Assembly (NCBI RefSeq): GCF_017094465.1
Contig: NZ_CP064791.1
Span: 1,674,001 to 1,738,000 of the forward strand
Reading direction: 5' to 3'
Source of the DNA: Halapricum desulfuricans
GTDB lineage: Archaea > Halobacteriota > Halobacteria > Halobacteriales > Haloarculaceae
Length of the DNA stretch: 64,000 bases
Below, piece after piece: positions 24,993-33,131 of the stretch. The position numbers and the translations under genes are program-made. Below the pieces are notes generated by a model. It made no database searches and was not told the origin of the DNA. It saw nothing but the letters and a program-made list of their open reading frames with translations. How positions within the stretch are numbered: position 1 is the stretch's first letter; each line of letters begins with the position of its first letter.

Positions 24993-26069
24993 TTACTGCC
25001 GTTCGTACGTGTGGAAATCGACCGCTTGCTCCAAGAGTTCGTCCGGAATCCCGGGCACTTCCTCGTCGCGGACGGCCCCCAGGTCGTCGAGTCGGTCGGG
25101 GTCGCGTGGGAAGTCACGCAACTCGAAGTGCACGTCGATCCCCGCTTTCGCGCCCTGGCCGAGCGCGACCGGGATCTGGTTGTGCCCCGGCGTGCAGTCG
25201 CCCACCGCGTAGACGCCGTCGACCGAGGTCTCGCCGTGGTCGCCGACCTCGATCGTGCCGTCGTCGTTGATCGCACAGCCGAGCTCCCGGGCCAGGCCGT
25301 TGTTGTACTCCGCGCCGTACATCGCGAACCCGCCCTTGTACTCGCGGGTCTTCCCGTCGCCGGACTCCGCCCGACTGCTCGTGGGGCGCTGTCCCACGCT
25401 GTCCTCGAATTCGAGCGCTTTCAGCCAGCCGTCCTCGCCGTTCTGGACGCCCGTGACGTCCGCGTGGATCACGTCGATAGGGTGGTTCTCCAGGACGGCG
25501 GCGCTCTCGTCGCTCCATTCGGGCTCCTTGCCGCGGGTCAGCAGGTCCACCTCGTCGGTGAAGTTCAGCATAATCGCGGCGACGTGGACGGCGCTCTCGC
25601 CGTGGCCCATCACGTACACCGGTTCGTCGACGAACATGTGGGCGTCACAGTGCAGACAGTAGTGCAGTCCCCGGCCGGTTCTGGGGAGCGGTGGGTCCGG
25701 ACGGACGTCGTTGAACCCCGTCGCGAGCACGACCATCTCGGCGGCGTAGTCGGCGCTGTTGCCCGATAGTCGGAACTGCTTCTCGCCGTCTTCGGGACGG
25801 GAACACGAGGCGACCATATCGCGGTGGCTGTCACAGCCGTACGCTTCCAGTTGCTCCTGGCCGATCTGGAGAAACTCCATCCCGCTGGTCTCCTCGCGGA
25901 CGCCCAGCAGGTTGTGGACTTCCTGCATCATCGCCGCACGACCGCCGCCGCGACTGACGACTGCCGTCTGGTGGCCGAGTCGCGTGCTGTACAGCGCCGC
26001 CGTCATGCCCGCGGGACCGCCCCCGACCACGACGACTTCGTACTCGTGGAGATCGGTTTCGTCGCTCAC
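24993..26069 (-). CDS. Thioredoxin-reductase-like NAD(P)/FAD oxidoreductase
   Basis: 358-residue flavoprotein. FAD site YEVVVVGGGPAGMTAALYSTRL; NAD(P) site VYVMGHGESAVHVAAI, where the usual third Gly is replaced; redox-active pair C-LH-C in HYCLHCDAHMF; final FAD motif VDGVYAVGDCTPGHNQIPVALGQGAKAG. The CxxC lies where thioredoxin reductases have theirs, but the atypical sequence and the carboxy-terminal extension (residues 315-358) suggest a different partner. A TATA-like box (complement of 26094-26100) gives a leaderless start, with an inverted repeat just upstream and an HxlR regulator gene next. Confidence 0.88.
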   Translation of the reverse strand: MSDETDLHEYEVVVVGGGPAGMTAALYSTRLGHQTAVVSRGGGRAAMMQEVHNLLGVREETSGMEFLQIGQEQLEAYGCDSHRDMVASCSRPEDGEKQFRLSGNSADYAAEMVVLATGFNDVRPDPPLPRTGRGLHYCLHCDAHMFVDEPVYVMGHGESAVHVAAIMLNFTDEVDLLTRGKEPEWSDESAAVLENHPIDVIHADVTGVQNGEDGWLKALEFEDSVGQRPTSSRAESGDGKTREYKGGFAMYGAEYNNGLARELGCAINDDGTIEVGDHGETSVDGVYAVGDCTPGHNQIPVALGQGAKAGIDVHFELRDFPRDPDRLDDLGAVRDEEVPGIPDELLEQAVDFHTYERQ

Positions 26070-26093
26070 GTCCGGGAGGGACTTGACCGACGA

Positions 26094-26122
26094 CTAAATA
26101 GATGTAGTTACACAGGCGTAAC
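26094..26122 (-). promoter_or_regulatory. Promoter with inverted-repeat operator GTTAC-N6-GTAAC
   Basis: TATA-like box CTAAATA on the plus strand (26094-26100) is 25-31 nt upstream of the flavoprotein ATG. Perfect 5-bp arms (26107-26111, 26118-26122) lie immediately upstream of the box, over the TFB-recognition region. The HxlR-type gene 56 bp away is the obvious candidate regulator. Confidence 0.5.
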
Positions 26123-26177
26123 GACCTCTCAGACCGCTCACCCGCTCGATGCTGAACTGCCCCGTCCCCGTGCCAGG

Positions 26178-26564
26178 TTACGGGTTCGATTCGTCGATAC
26201 CGTGTTCGACGCCCCAGCTGACCAGTTCCGAGACCACCGGTTCCAGTGCATCCCCGCGCTCGGTCAGCGAATACTCCACGCGAACGGGCTGGTCGTTGAC
26301 GATCTCTCGATCGACGAGCCCGTCCTCTTCGAGACTCGTCAGGCTCTCGGAGAGCATCTTCGAGGAGATGCCGACGATCTCTCCTTTCAGCGCACTGAAT
26401 CCCAGCGGGCCGTTCTCGAGCAGCTGGTAGACGATACGGAGGTGCCACTTCCGACTGAGTGTTTCCTGAACTGCGTCGAACACCTCGTCCGGTTCGACGA
26501 AAATCGTCCTGTCAATTCCCGCGCCCGATCCGCTCGACGAAACGATCCCCGATTCTGAACTCAT
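26178..26564 (-). CDS. HxlR family winged-helix transcriptional regulator
   Basis: 128 residues, HxlR type: DAVQETLSRKWHLRIVYQLLENGPLGFSALKGEIVGISSKMLSESLTSLEEDGLV is the expected winged helix, then RVEYSLTERGDALEPVV. The amino-terminal 25 residues are Ser/Gly rich. There is no Cys, so direct thiol sensing is unlikely. It lies upstream of the flavoprotein on the same strand but with a 108-bp gap holding an inverted repeat, so it may control that gene. A GTTAAC-containing TATA-like site near 26592-26597 fits its own leaderless promoter. Confidence 0.9.
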   Translation of the reverse strand: MSSESGIVSSSGSGAGIDRTIFVEPDEVFDAVQETLSRKWHLRIVYQLLENGPLGFSALKGEIVGISSKMLSESLTSLEEDGLVDREIVNDQPVRVEYSLTERGDALEPVVSELVSWGVEHGIDESNP

Positions 26565-26648
26565 GTAGTACTGTGACAGACGCCCGGACGGATAGTTAAC
26601 CACACTCTGGCGGGAGATCCGTTCTCCCATCTCCACCAGATTTATATA

Positions 26649-27101
26649 TCAGTTCGTCGGTCGACCGTCCCGGAACCGCTCCCAGAACACCTCGTTCAGC
26701 CCCTGCTCGGACTCGGCGTCCCGGTAATCCTCTTTGGTGAGGTTCGCCTCCTCGATGAGCGACGCGGCCTCGCCGGCCCACGCGTAGAAGCCGACCAGTG
26801 TCTCCTCGCGCATCTCGTCGAGCGCGATCGAGTGGTACACGTTGACGTATCCGCCGGACTCGCGGTTGAGTTGGGACTTCTCCAGCAGTCCGAACTCGAC
26901 GAGGTCGTTGAGATACGTCCGGACGGTGCTGACGTCGTAATCGAGTTGTTCGGCCAACTCCTCCGGGGAGAGCGGTCCCTCACCGATGACACACAGACAG
27001 ATATCGAGTCCGGGCTTGGGAAGACCGAACGCGTCGAGCAACACCTGGCGGACATCGGGCGGTCTGATGTCGAGTTTTGTCTCCGTGACCCGCTCCGTCA
27101 C
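26649..27101 (-). CDS. Helix-turn-helix regulator abutting an IS end
   Basis: 150-residue protein starting from a GTG at 27101 (TERVTETKLDIRPPDVRQ). A winged helix is clear: LDICLCVIGEGPLSPEELAEQLDYDVSTVRTYLNDLVEFGLLEK, with a wing SGGYVNVYHSI, followed by a helical tail (FYAWAGEAASLIEEANL). It resembles TrmB/ArsR-like haloarchaeal regulators. The start codon is only 3 nt from the terminal hairpin of the TnpB element, so its original promoter, and perhaps a few amino-terminal codons, have been replaced. The open frame continues into the IS, but that part is IS sequence. Confidence 0.75.
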   Translation of the reverse strand: MTERVTETKLDIRPPDVRQVLLDAFGLPKPGLDICLCVIGEGPLSPEELAEQLDYDVSTVRTYLNDLVEFGLLEKSQLNRESGGYVNVYHSIALDEMREETLVGFYAWAGEAASLIEEANLTKEDYRDAESEQGLNEVFWERFRDGRPTN

Positions 27102-27104
27102 CTT

Positions 27105-27124
27105 CTCCGCCCTGAAGGGCGGAG
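27105..27124. repeat. Terminal hairpin of TnpB element, right end
   Basis: Perfect 9-bp arms CTCCGCCCT (27105-27113) and AGGGCGGAG (27116-27124) with a 2-base centre. It lies 28 bp beyond the tnpB stop, as expected for the subterminal hairpin of IS200/IS605-type elements that single-strand transposase recognises. Confidence 0.7.
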
Positions 27125-27151
27125 CTTGTCGGTGGACTCCCGTTCTGACCA

Positions 27152-28372
27152 CTAGACAGTGGTAGGCGTGAAGATGCCGTTCACGTTCACCGTCCCCGAC
27201 TTCAGGGCAAGGTGACCGGTTGCCCCTCCAGAACCAGACTTCTGCCAGTTCTGGAGTAGTTTCCGGGCGATGTTCTTCGCTGCGTTGTAGTCGGCGTGGT
27301 ATTCGCGCCCGCATTTCAGACATTCGAACTCGTCACCATCGCGGTTATCCTCGTGGGTAAAGCTACAGGCAACGTGACTACACCGTTGACTGGTGTACTG
27401 TGGCGCGATTTTCTCGACGGCAATCCCGTACTCGGCGGTTTTGTACTCGGTGTACTCCTGGATGCGACGGAACGCCCACTGCTGGAATTTGGAAGCGTCC
27501 GAGATACGTTCGCGGATATGTGTCAGCTTCTCGAACGCGATGTGCGTACAGTCGTGGGCGAGCGCTTCCTGCACCAGTGCCTTCGAAACACGATGCAGGT
27601 AATCTTCGCTCCAGTTAGCGAATCTGCCACCGAGTGATTGCATCGTCAAGTGGGCCGACCGTGTGCCTGTTTGTTGCATTTGTCCACGCCGCCTCTCGTA
27701 TTCTCGGCGTTTGTGGTTGAGGTAGTCGGCGTTGCCGATGAACGCGCCACTCGAAGTGACAGCGAGATGTCCATCCACATTCAAGTCTACGCCGAGAACC
27801 GTTCCGTTCTCGGCATCTTCCGGCTCTGTGTCCGTCTCTTTCACGACAGCGATGTGGAGGTAGTAATCACCGTCACGGTGATGCAACGTCGCTTCGCGCT
27901 TCTCCCACTCGTCAGCAAAGTAGGTTGTCGGTGGCACATCCTCGTCAGGGAGGATGTACTCGGCTTCGATACGTCCGTCCACGGTGGCAAGCGTGGCGTG
28001 CTCGTCGTAGTAGGTAATCGCGTTGCGGTTGTAGACGACCGAATCCGACGTGAACTGTGGTTTCGAGGGATTCTCGCCATCTTTGCGTTTCTCGGCACAG
28101 GAATCGAGTGCGTCGGCGGCTCGATTCCGAGCGGCGCACACGAGGTCAGCGTTGAGTTCGTCGGTGGCTTCGCGTACCTCGTCGTATGTCCGGTCGTGTA
28201 GTTCAGTTTTCGACGTAACGATGTAGCCGTCTTCTGTGCCGTTCCAGCCGTCGTCTGCAACCATCTGCGCGGCCTGTTTGAAGCGGTCTATCGTCTCTTG
28301 GAGAAGGCGGTGAGCATCGTCGTCTACGTCGAGTTTCACGACGGCGGTACGTCGAAGCTCCACAATCACCAT
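27152..28372 (-). CDS. tnpB: TnpB RNA-guided nuclease (IS605 OrfB)
   Basis: 406 residues. RuvC-like catalytic motifs are intact: VLGVDLNVDGHLAV (Asp), HIAFEKLTHIRER (Glu), and HADYNAAKNIA (Asp). The zinc finger has Cys pairs C-x4-C and C-x2-C (SQRCSHVACSF; FECLKCGREYH). TnpB uses an RNA from the element's right end to cut DNA matching the guide, and is the ancestor group of Cas12. All catalytic residues and full length suggest an active enzyme. ATG 28372 follows a TATA-rich stretch (28386-28402). Confidence 0.93.
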   Translation of the reverse strand: MVIVELRRTAVVKLDVDDDAHRLLQETIDRFKQAAQMVADDGWNGTEDGYIVTSKTELHDRTYDEVREATDELNADLVCAARNRAADALDSCAEKRKDGENPSKPQFTSDSVVYNRNAITYYDEHATLATVDGRIEAEYILPDEDVPPTTYFADEWEKREATLHHRDGDYYLHIAVVKETDTEPEDAENGTVLGVDLNVDGHLAVTSSGAFIGNADYLNHKRREYERRRGQMQQTGTRSAHLTMQSLGGRFANWSEDYLHRVSKALVQEALAHDCTHIAFEKLTHIRERISDASKFQQWAFRRIQEYTEYKTAEYGIAVEKIAPQYTSQRCSHVACSFTHEDNRDGDEFECLKCGREYHADYNAAKNIARKLLQNWQKSGSGGATGHLALKSGTVNVNGIFTPTTV

Positions 28373-28476
28373 ATGAGTTTGAATAAGTATAAAATTTATT
28401 CATATATTGGAACAGTAATAGAGAGTCAGTTGTGGTGTTGCCGGTGGATTGGGACACGGAGCGTACGCGATTCCCA

Positions 28477-28494
28477 CCCGGCGTGAACGCCGGG
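28477..28494. repeat. Hairpin at left side of TnpB element
   Basis: Perfect 8-bp arms CCCGGCGT (28477-28484) and ACGCCGGG (28487-28494) with a 2-base centre, the same design as the right-end hairpin. It is 104 bp upstream of the tnpB start and probably marks the left end. Confidence 0.55.
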
Positions 28495-28673
28495 ATTCCC
28501 TCGCTGTATGAAGATGGGGCGGTCCCAGTCCTGAGCAGTCCGGAGCGCGCTCGATCTGCGTTTTCGAAGACGAACAGACCGCACCAGCAGGAGCGGAAGC
28601 CCGACCACTCGTCACTGAACGCCTGGGCGTTCCTCGACACGCATTCACGACGTACAGATCCGGCGACAGGACG

Positions 28674-29312
28674 TCAGCGCGTTCCCTCGACGAGTCGTTT
28701 CAGGTGTTCGGACGGGACCGCGCCCCGTGCGGCGTGCCCGTCGTAAGCGAACGTCGGAACGCCGGTGATGCCGTCCTGCTGGGCGTCAGTGAATCGCTCT
28801 CGAAGGCGGTCGCGGCGTTCCTCGTCGGCGACTGCCTGTCGGATCTCGTCACCGTCCACGCCGGCCTCTTCGGCGATGTCGGCCAACACGTCGACGTCAC
28901 CGATGTCCCGCCCTTCGACCCAGAGCGCCTCGAAGACCGCCTCGTCGAAGGCGAGCCACCGGTCGGGATACTCGGCCTGCACATAAAGCGAGGCGACCTG
29001 CGCGTCGAAGGAATCGACGTCTTCGGGGAGATCGTCCAGCGACAGCATCTCGTCCGCGCCGTACTCGTCGCGCAGTCGGGCCACGTTCTGACGAACCTGC
29101 TCGAAGTACGCGTCGTCTTTCCCGTCCTCGACCGAGTGATCGATCTCGCCGTCTGGTCCGCGCTTGTGACTCCGAAGGTCGAACGGACGCCAGTCGATCG
29201 TCAATTCGCTCTCCCGGGTTTGCTGATACTCTTCGAGGGATCGTCGGCCGAGATAGCAGAACGGACACACGTAATCCGAGTACACGGTAATCCGGTCGTC
29301 GGTTCGGGTCAT
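28674..29312 (-). CDS. DsbA family oxidoreductase (FrnE-like)
   Basis: 212-residue thioredoxin-fold protein with helical insertion. The active site is C-PF-C in ITVYSDYVCPFCYLGRRSLEEY, and the cis-Pro loop GITGVPTFAYDGH is near the end. No signal peptide, so it acts in the cytosol, as in FrnE/2-hydroxychromene-isomerase-like members. The substrate is unknown; thiol-disulfide exchange is the likely chemistry. Confidence 0.93.
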   Translation of the reverse strand: MTRTDDRITVYSDYVCPFCYLGRRSLEEYQQTRESELTIDWRPFDLRSHKRGPDGEIDHSVEDGKDDAYFEQVRQNVARLRDEYGADEMLSLDDLPEDVDSFDAQVASLYVQAEYPDRWLAFDEAVFEALWVEGRDIGDVDVLADIAEEAGVDGDEIRQAVADEERRDRLRERFTDAQQDGITGVPTFAYDGHAARGAVPSEHLKRLVEGTR

Positions 29313-29390
29313 CGCCCGTCAGTACGGGCTCCGATCGGAAAAGGAGTCGAGTGAGATCGAGGTAACCGACTCCGGTGGGCGGTCGGCGTG

Positions 29391-30110
29391 CTAGATGAAT
29401 TCAGAGTTTTGCGGGCCGTTCGTAACGTGTACCTCGAAGGGCTGGGTGCTCACGTCGTCCTGTTCGACGAGGTGCCAGTAGGTCTCGGCCATCTCGTCGG
29501 GATCGAGAAACGTCTCGTCCCTGCGGCCGGGGAACCGTTCGCGGACGCCTGGGGAGTCGATCTGGCCGTCGATCACCACGTGCGCGACGTGGATCCCTTC
29601 GGAACCGAACTCCTGGGCGATGTCCATCGCCATGCCACGGGCAGCGAACTTCGCCGCGGTGAACCCGATCGCTCCGCCGAGACTCCGCACTGCGGACGTC
29701 GCACCGGTGAAGATGACTGTCCCACCGCCCGTCGCAAGCATGTCCCCGACGGCCTCCTGTGAGCAGACGAACGCCCCGCGGCCGTTGACCGCCCAGGCCT
29801 GCTCGAACTCCTCGACACTGGTGTCCATCAGGCCCGTCCAGGAGGCGGCGCTCGCGTGGTTGACGAGTACGTCCACCGGACCGAACGCCTCCCGGACCGC
29901 CTCGAACCCATCGCGGATACCCTCGACATCAGTGAGGTCGGTCTGTACTGCGAGTCCCACTCCGGGATCAGGGAGATCGGCGGCGAGTTCCTCGAGGTAG
30001 TCCGCCGAGCGGGCGAACAGCGCGACCTGACAGCCCTCGGCCGCGAACTTCCGCGCGAGGGATGCACCGAGCCCTGGACCGACGCCGGCGATGACTGCTG
30101 TGCGTGGCAT
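29391..30110 (-). CDS. Short-chain dehydrogenase/reductase with Phe at the Tyr position
   Basis: 239-residue SDR. Cofactor loop AVIAGVGPGLGASLARKFA (GxxxGxG) and NHAS in place of NNAG. The normal YxxxK catalytic motif reads FTAAKFAARGMAMDIAQEF, with Phe instead of Tyr, while the Lys is kept; the Ser region is TGATSAVRS. A subgroup of SDRs shares this change, so the protein may bind cofactor with altered or no classical dehydrogenase activity. Start MPRTAVIAGV at 30110. Confidence 0.88.
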   Translation of the reverse strand: MPRTAVIAGVGPGLGASLARKFAAEGCQVALFARSADYLEELAADLPDPGVGLAVQTDLTDVEGIRDGFEAVREAFGPVDVLVNHASAASWTGLMDTSVEEFEQAWAVNGRGAFVCSQEAVGDMLATGGGTVIFTGATSAVRSLGGAIGFTAAKFAARGMAMDIAQEFGSEGIHVAHVVIDGQIDSPGVRERFPGRRDETFLDPDEMAETYWHLVEQDDVSTQPFEVHVTNGPQNSEFI

Positions 30111-30209
30111 GGGTAGACGTGGCTCTCGCCGGACAAAACCGTGTTGACGAAGCTCGTCGGTCACAATCGCATTGACGAACCACCTCGGACGAAGCCGCAT
30201 TGATTGCGT

Positions 30210-31004
30210 TCACGCGATACCGAGTCCGCCGAGGATCAGTCGGATCCCGATCAAGGTCAGAAGCCCGAGGACGCCGGCGCGGCGCTGTCGTTCGCCGATC
30301 CTCGTTCGGAGGCGCTTCCCGACGGCAACGCCGGCGACTGCCGGGAGTACAGCAACAGCGGAGGCGAGCGCGATCGCAAGGCTCGGGTAGAGACCGAGCG
30401 CGCCGGCGGCACCGATCCGGACCGCGTTGAGCCCGAGAAAGACCATCGCGACGACGCCGACGAACACGCCGTGAGAGAGGTCACAGCTCCGCAGGTACGC
30501 GATCAGCTGGACGCCGACGTTCGTCCCGCCAAACAGCAGCCCCGAGACGGCCCCGACGCCGATCATCCCCGCCGTCGACTCGACGAAACAGCCCTCCTTC
30601 GCACGGTCGAGGCCCGGAACCGGGACCACACGCTGGGCACTGGCGACGAAGGCCAGCGAGACCGCGCCGAGCCCGACCTTCAGCGGTCCCTGGGGGACGC
30701 GATCGAGAACGACGAGCCCGACGATCGTGCCGACCAGCGCGGCGAGGATCAGCGGCGTGAACCGGCGACCACACGTCCGCAGGTCTTCGAGCGAGAGATC
30801 CCGGATCAGCGAGAGGTTTACACCCAGAATAGGCGCGATCATGAACACGACGGCCGTCGCGGGGTCGATCGCCGTCGCCAGCGCCATCGTCCCCACGAGC
30901 GCGAATCCGAACCCGGCGAGGCCGTTGACCGCGCCAGCGACGACGATCACGCCGGCCATGGCCGCGATCAGTTCGGGCGTGAATGCTTCGAACACATGCT
31001 GCAC
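30210..31004 (-). CDS. TauE/SafE family sulfite/anion exporter-like membrane protein
   Basis: 264 residues with about 8 membrane segments in two repeats: GVIVVAGAVNGLAGFGFALVG and, in the second half, MIGVGAVSGLLFGGTNVGVQLIAYL. These Gly/Phe-rich first helices of each half define TauE/SafE. Members export sulfite, sulfoacetate or other sulfur anions. The start is a GTG at 31004. It is divergent from a disulfide reductase, and DsrE lies close by, so a sulfur or redox theme is possible. Confidence 0.9.
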   Translation of the reverse strand: MQHVFEAFTPELIAAMAGVIVVAGAVNGLAGFGFALVGTMALATAIDPATAVVFMIAPILGVNLSLIRDLSLEDLRTCGRRFTPLILAALVGTIVGLVVLDRVPQGPLKVGLGAVSLAFVASAQRVVPVPGLDRAKEGCFVESTAGMIGVGAVSGLLFGGTNVGVQLIAYLRSCDLSHGVFVGVVAMVFLGLNAVRIGAAGALGLYPSLAIALASAVAVLPAVAGVAVGKRLRTRIGERQRRAGVLGLLTLIGIRLILGGLGIA

Positions 31005-31147
31005 ACCGTTGGCAACGATCTAAACAGTATGGCTACCCCCAGGTAAGGGCGTAATCGGAGCGAGGGGCAAGTGTCCGTCGACGTGGCTGCCCCGCCTAAC
31101 CGAAACGTTACTCGACCTTCTTTAGCGAGGCACTCGTCGGTGTCTCC

Positions 31148-32584
31148 ATGCAAGAATTCGATTTCATGGTCATCGGCTCCGGTTCGGGGCTGGACGTCGC
31201 CAACGTCGCCGCCAACCAGGGCCAGTCGGTCGCGGTCGTCGAGAGGGGGCCGCTCGGCGGAACGTGTCTCAACCGCGGCTGTATCCCGTCGAAACACTTG
31301 CTGTACCACGCCGACATCCTGGAGACCGTCGAACGCGCCGACGAGTTCCGGATCGACGCCACAGTCGAAAGCGTCGATTTCGCTGAGATCGTTCGGGCAG
31401 TCAACGAGGAGGTCAGCGAGGACGCCGAGTCGATCCGTCGGGGGCTCGAATCCTCGGCTCGACACGACCTGTTCAAGGGTGAGGCCCGGTTCGTGGACGA
31501 CCGGACCGTCGAGATCTCTGGGGGGGAAGACGATGGGGCCCGACTCCGCGCGGAGACAGTCCTCGTCGCCGCCGGGACGCGCCCGGCCGTCCCGAACATC
31601 GACGGCATCGACGAGGTCGAGTACATGACCAGCACGGAGGCGCTCCAGCTCGAAACACCGCCCGAGCACCTCGTGATCGTCGGCGGCGGATACATCGCCG
31701 CGGAACTGGGCCACTTCTTCGGGACCTTCGCCAGCGAGGTGACGATCGTCGGCCGGCGACCGACCCTCCTGCCGGAAGCCGACGAGGAGGTCGCCGCGGC
31801 CTTCACCGACCGCTACGCCGATCGCTTCACCGTCCACACGGGCCACATGGCCACGGCGGTCAGCGAGGAGAACGGCCAGATCACGGTCGAAGCACGGCCC
31901 TACGAGTACGGCGAGGACGCGGGCGTCGTCGAAGGCGAAGACCCCGTGAACGTGACGGGTGACGCGCTGCTGGTCGCCGCGGGCCGCGTGCCTAACACCG
32001 ACGTTCTGAACGTCGAGGCGACCGGCGTCGAGACCGACGATCAGGGGTTCGTCGAGACCGACGAGTATCTGCGGACCGACGCCGAGGGGGTCTGGGCGCT
32101 GGGCGACATCGTCGGGGAGTACCTGCTCAAACACAGCGCCAACCACGAGGCCAGGACCGTGGCCCGGAACATCTTCGGCGGGGACCTCCAGCCAGTGGAC
32201 TACAGCGCCATGCCCTTTGCCGTGTTCGCTTCGCCGGAGGTCGCCGGCGTCGGAGCGCACGAGTCGGAGTTGCGAGAGGACGACCACGAGTACGCGACGA
32301 ACACCTACCAGTACGGGGACACCGCCCGCGGCGACGCGATGAACGCCGACGGGTTCGTGAAGGGGATCGTCGACCTCGACGGGACGATACTTGGGTGTCA
32401 CATCGTCGGTCCGGACGCCTCGACGCTGATCCAGGAGGTCGTCGTCGCTATGAAATCCGGCTCGGGCACGGTCCGGGACGTCCGGAACGCGGTCCACGTC
32501 CACCCGGCACTGCCCGAGGTCGTCCAGCGGGCGTTCTCGGGGCAGTTCACCCGTGGAGGAGGCGAACACGACCACGATTACTGA
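31148..32584 (+). CDS. Pyridine nucleotide-disulfide oxidoreductase (dihydrolipoyl dehydrogenase-like)
   Basis: 478-residue FAD flavoprotein. FAD site FDFMVIGSGSGLDVANVAA, redox disulfide GGTCLNRGCIPSK, NAD(P) site HLVIVGGGYIAAELGHFF, FAD site 2 EGVWALGDIVGEYLLKH, and the His-Glu pair HVHPALPEVV. It could be a lipoamide dehydrogenase, but no 2-oxoacid dehydrogenase genes are adjacent, and the Gly-Ser-Gly-Ser-Gly start resembles mycothione-type reductases. In haloarchaea the thiol is gamma-glutamylcysteine, so a bis-gamma-glutamylcystine reductase is a real alternative. A TTTAG box (31119-31123) is placed for a leaderless start. Confidence 0.88.
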   Translation: MQEFDFMVIGSGSGLDVANVAANQGQSVAVVERGPLGGTCLNRGCIPSKHLLYHADILETVERADEFRIDATVESVDFAEIVRAVNEEVSEDAESIRRGLESSARHDLFKGEARFVDDRTVEISGGEDDGARLRAETVLVAAGTRPAVPNIDGIDEVEYMTSTEALQLETPPEHLVIVGGGYIAAELGHFFGTFASEVTIVGRRPTLLPEADEEVAAAFTDRYADRFTVHTGHMATAVSEENGQITVEARPYEYGEDAGVVEGEDPVNVTGDALLVAAGRVPNTDVLNVEATGVETDDQGFVETDEYLRTDAEGVWALGDIVGEYLLKHSANHEARTVARNIFGGDLQPVDYSAMPFAVFASPEVAGVGAHESELREDDHEYATNTYQYGDTARGDAMNADGFVKGIVDLDGTILGCHIVGPDASTLIQEVVVAMKSGSGTVRDVRNAVHVHPALPEVVQRAFSGQFTRGGGEHDHDY

Positions 32585-32594
32585 TCGGCACCAC

Positions 32595-32618
32595 GTAACG
32601 TGTCCGTTACCCCGTTAC
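32595..32618. promoter_or_regulatory. Three GTAAC/GTTAC half-sites upstream of dsrE-like gene
   Basis: GTAAC at 32595-32599 and GTTAC at 32606-32610 and 32614-32618. The first two form an inverted pair with a 6-base spacer, the same spacing as the flavoprotein operator at 26107-26122. They lie just upstream of a CTTATT box (32636-32641) that fits the ATG at 32669. Confidence 0.45.
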
Positions 32619-32668
32619 CAGTTCGTTCGCAGAGACTTATTCCGCCACCGCAGCCATCGAGAGTTGTA

Positions 32669-33025
32669 ATGACGAAAGCAGCAGTTATCATTCTGTCAGG
32701 AACAGAGTCACATGCGGACAGGGGGCGTCTCGTCAACGGACTGGAGACGGCCAAAGAGTTCGCAGAGACCGAGGGCGACGACGTCGAGTTGATCTTCGAC
32801 GGTGCGGGCACCCAGTGGATCCCGAAACTCGAAGACGAGCGCAACGACTACCACGACCTCTACCGGACGGTGCGCGAGGACACGTCGGTCTGTGACTACT
32901 GTGCCGGGGCGTTCGGCGTCGCGGACGCGGTCGCCGACGCCGGCGTCGTGACGCTCGACGACCACGACGGCCACCCGAGCGTCCGGTCGCTCGTCGACGA
33001 CAGCTACGAGATTATCACGTTCTGA
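32669..33025 (+). CDS. DsrE family protein
   Basis: 118 residues of the DsrE/YchN-like fold: KAAVIILSGTESHADRGRLVNGLETAKEFAE, then DDVELIFDGAGTQWIPKL, and a Cys pair C-DY-C in SVCDYCAGAFGVADAV. DsrE proteins carry sulfur as a Cys persulfide or bind small ligands; the Cys in the last helix position fits the former. Chosen ATG is 32669. Confidence 0.9.
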   Translation: MTKAAVIILSGTESHADRGRLVNGLETAKEFAETEGDDVELIFDGAGTQWIPKLEDERNDYHDLYRTVREDTSVCDYCAGAFGVADAVADAGVVTLDDHDGHPSVRSLVDDSYEIITF

Positions 33026-33131
33026 CTCGGTTGTACGATCGGATTGCAGGCCCAGCAGGCGCAAATCGCTGCTATTCGAGACGGCCGTCCGATTCCACAA
33101 CAGTTGTCACGAGAGGTGCCCAGCGACCCGT

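Larger units (their letters stand above)
27105..28494 (-). mobile_element. IS200/IS605-family (IS1341-type) element with tnpB only
   Basis: About 1.4 kb bounded by hairpins at 27105-27124 and 28477-28494. It encodes TnpB but no TnpA transposase, so its movement would need TnpA in trans. The 3' part of tnpB and the following non-coding end are where the guide (omega) RNA of TnpB is normally made. The exact outer ends are uncertain because these elements leave no target duplication. Confidence 0.7.

Noticed and set aside
24875-25276. Long upstream extension of the CDF gene
   Set aside because: It reads over the flavoprotein's 3' end in another frame; the family start is at 24874.
30968-32575. 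535-codon minus-strand frame
   Set aside because: Antisense to the disulfide reductase, which has all its family motifs.
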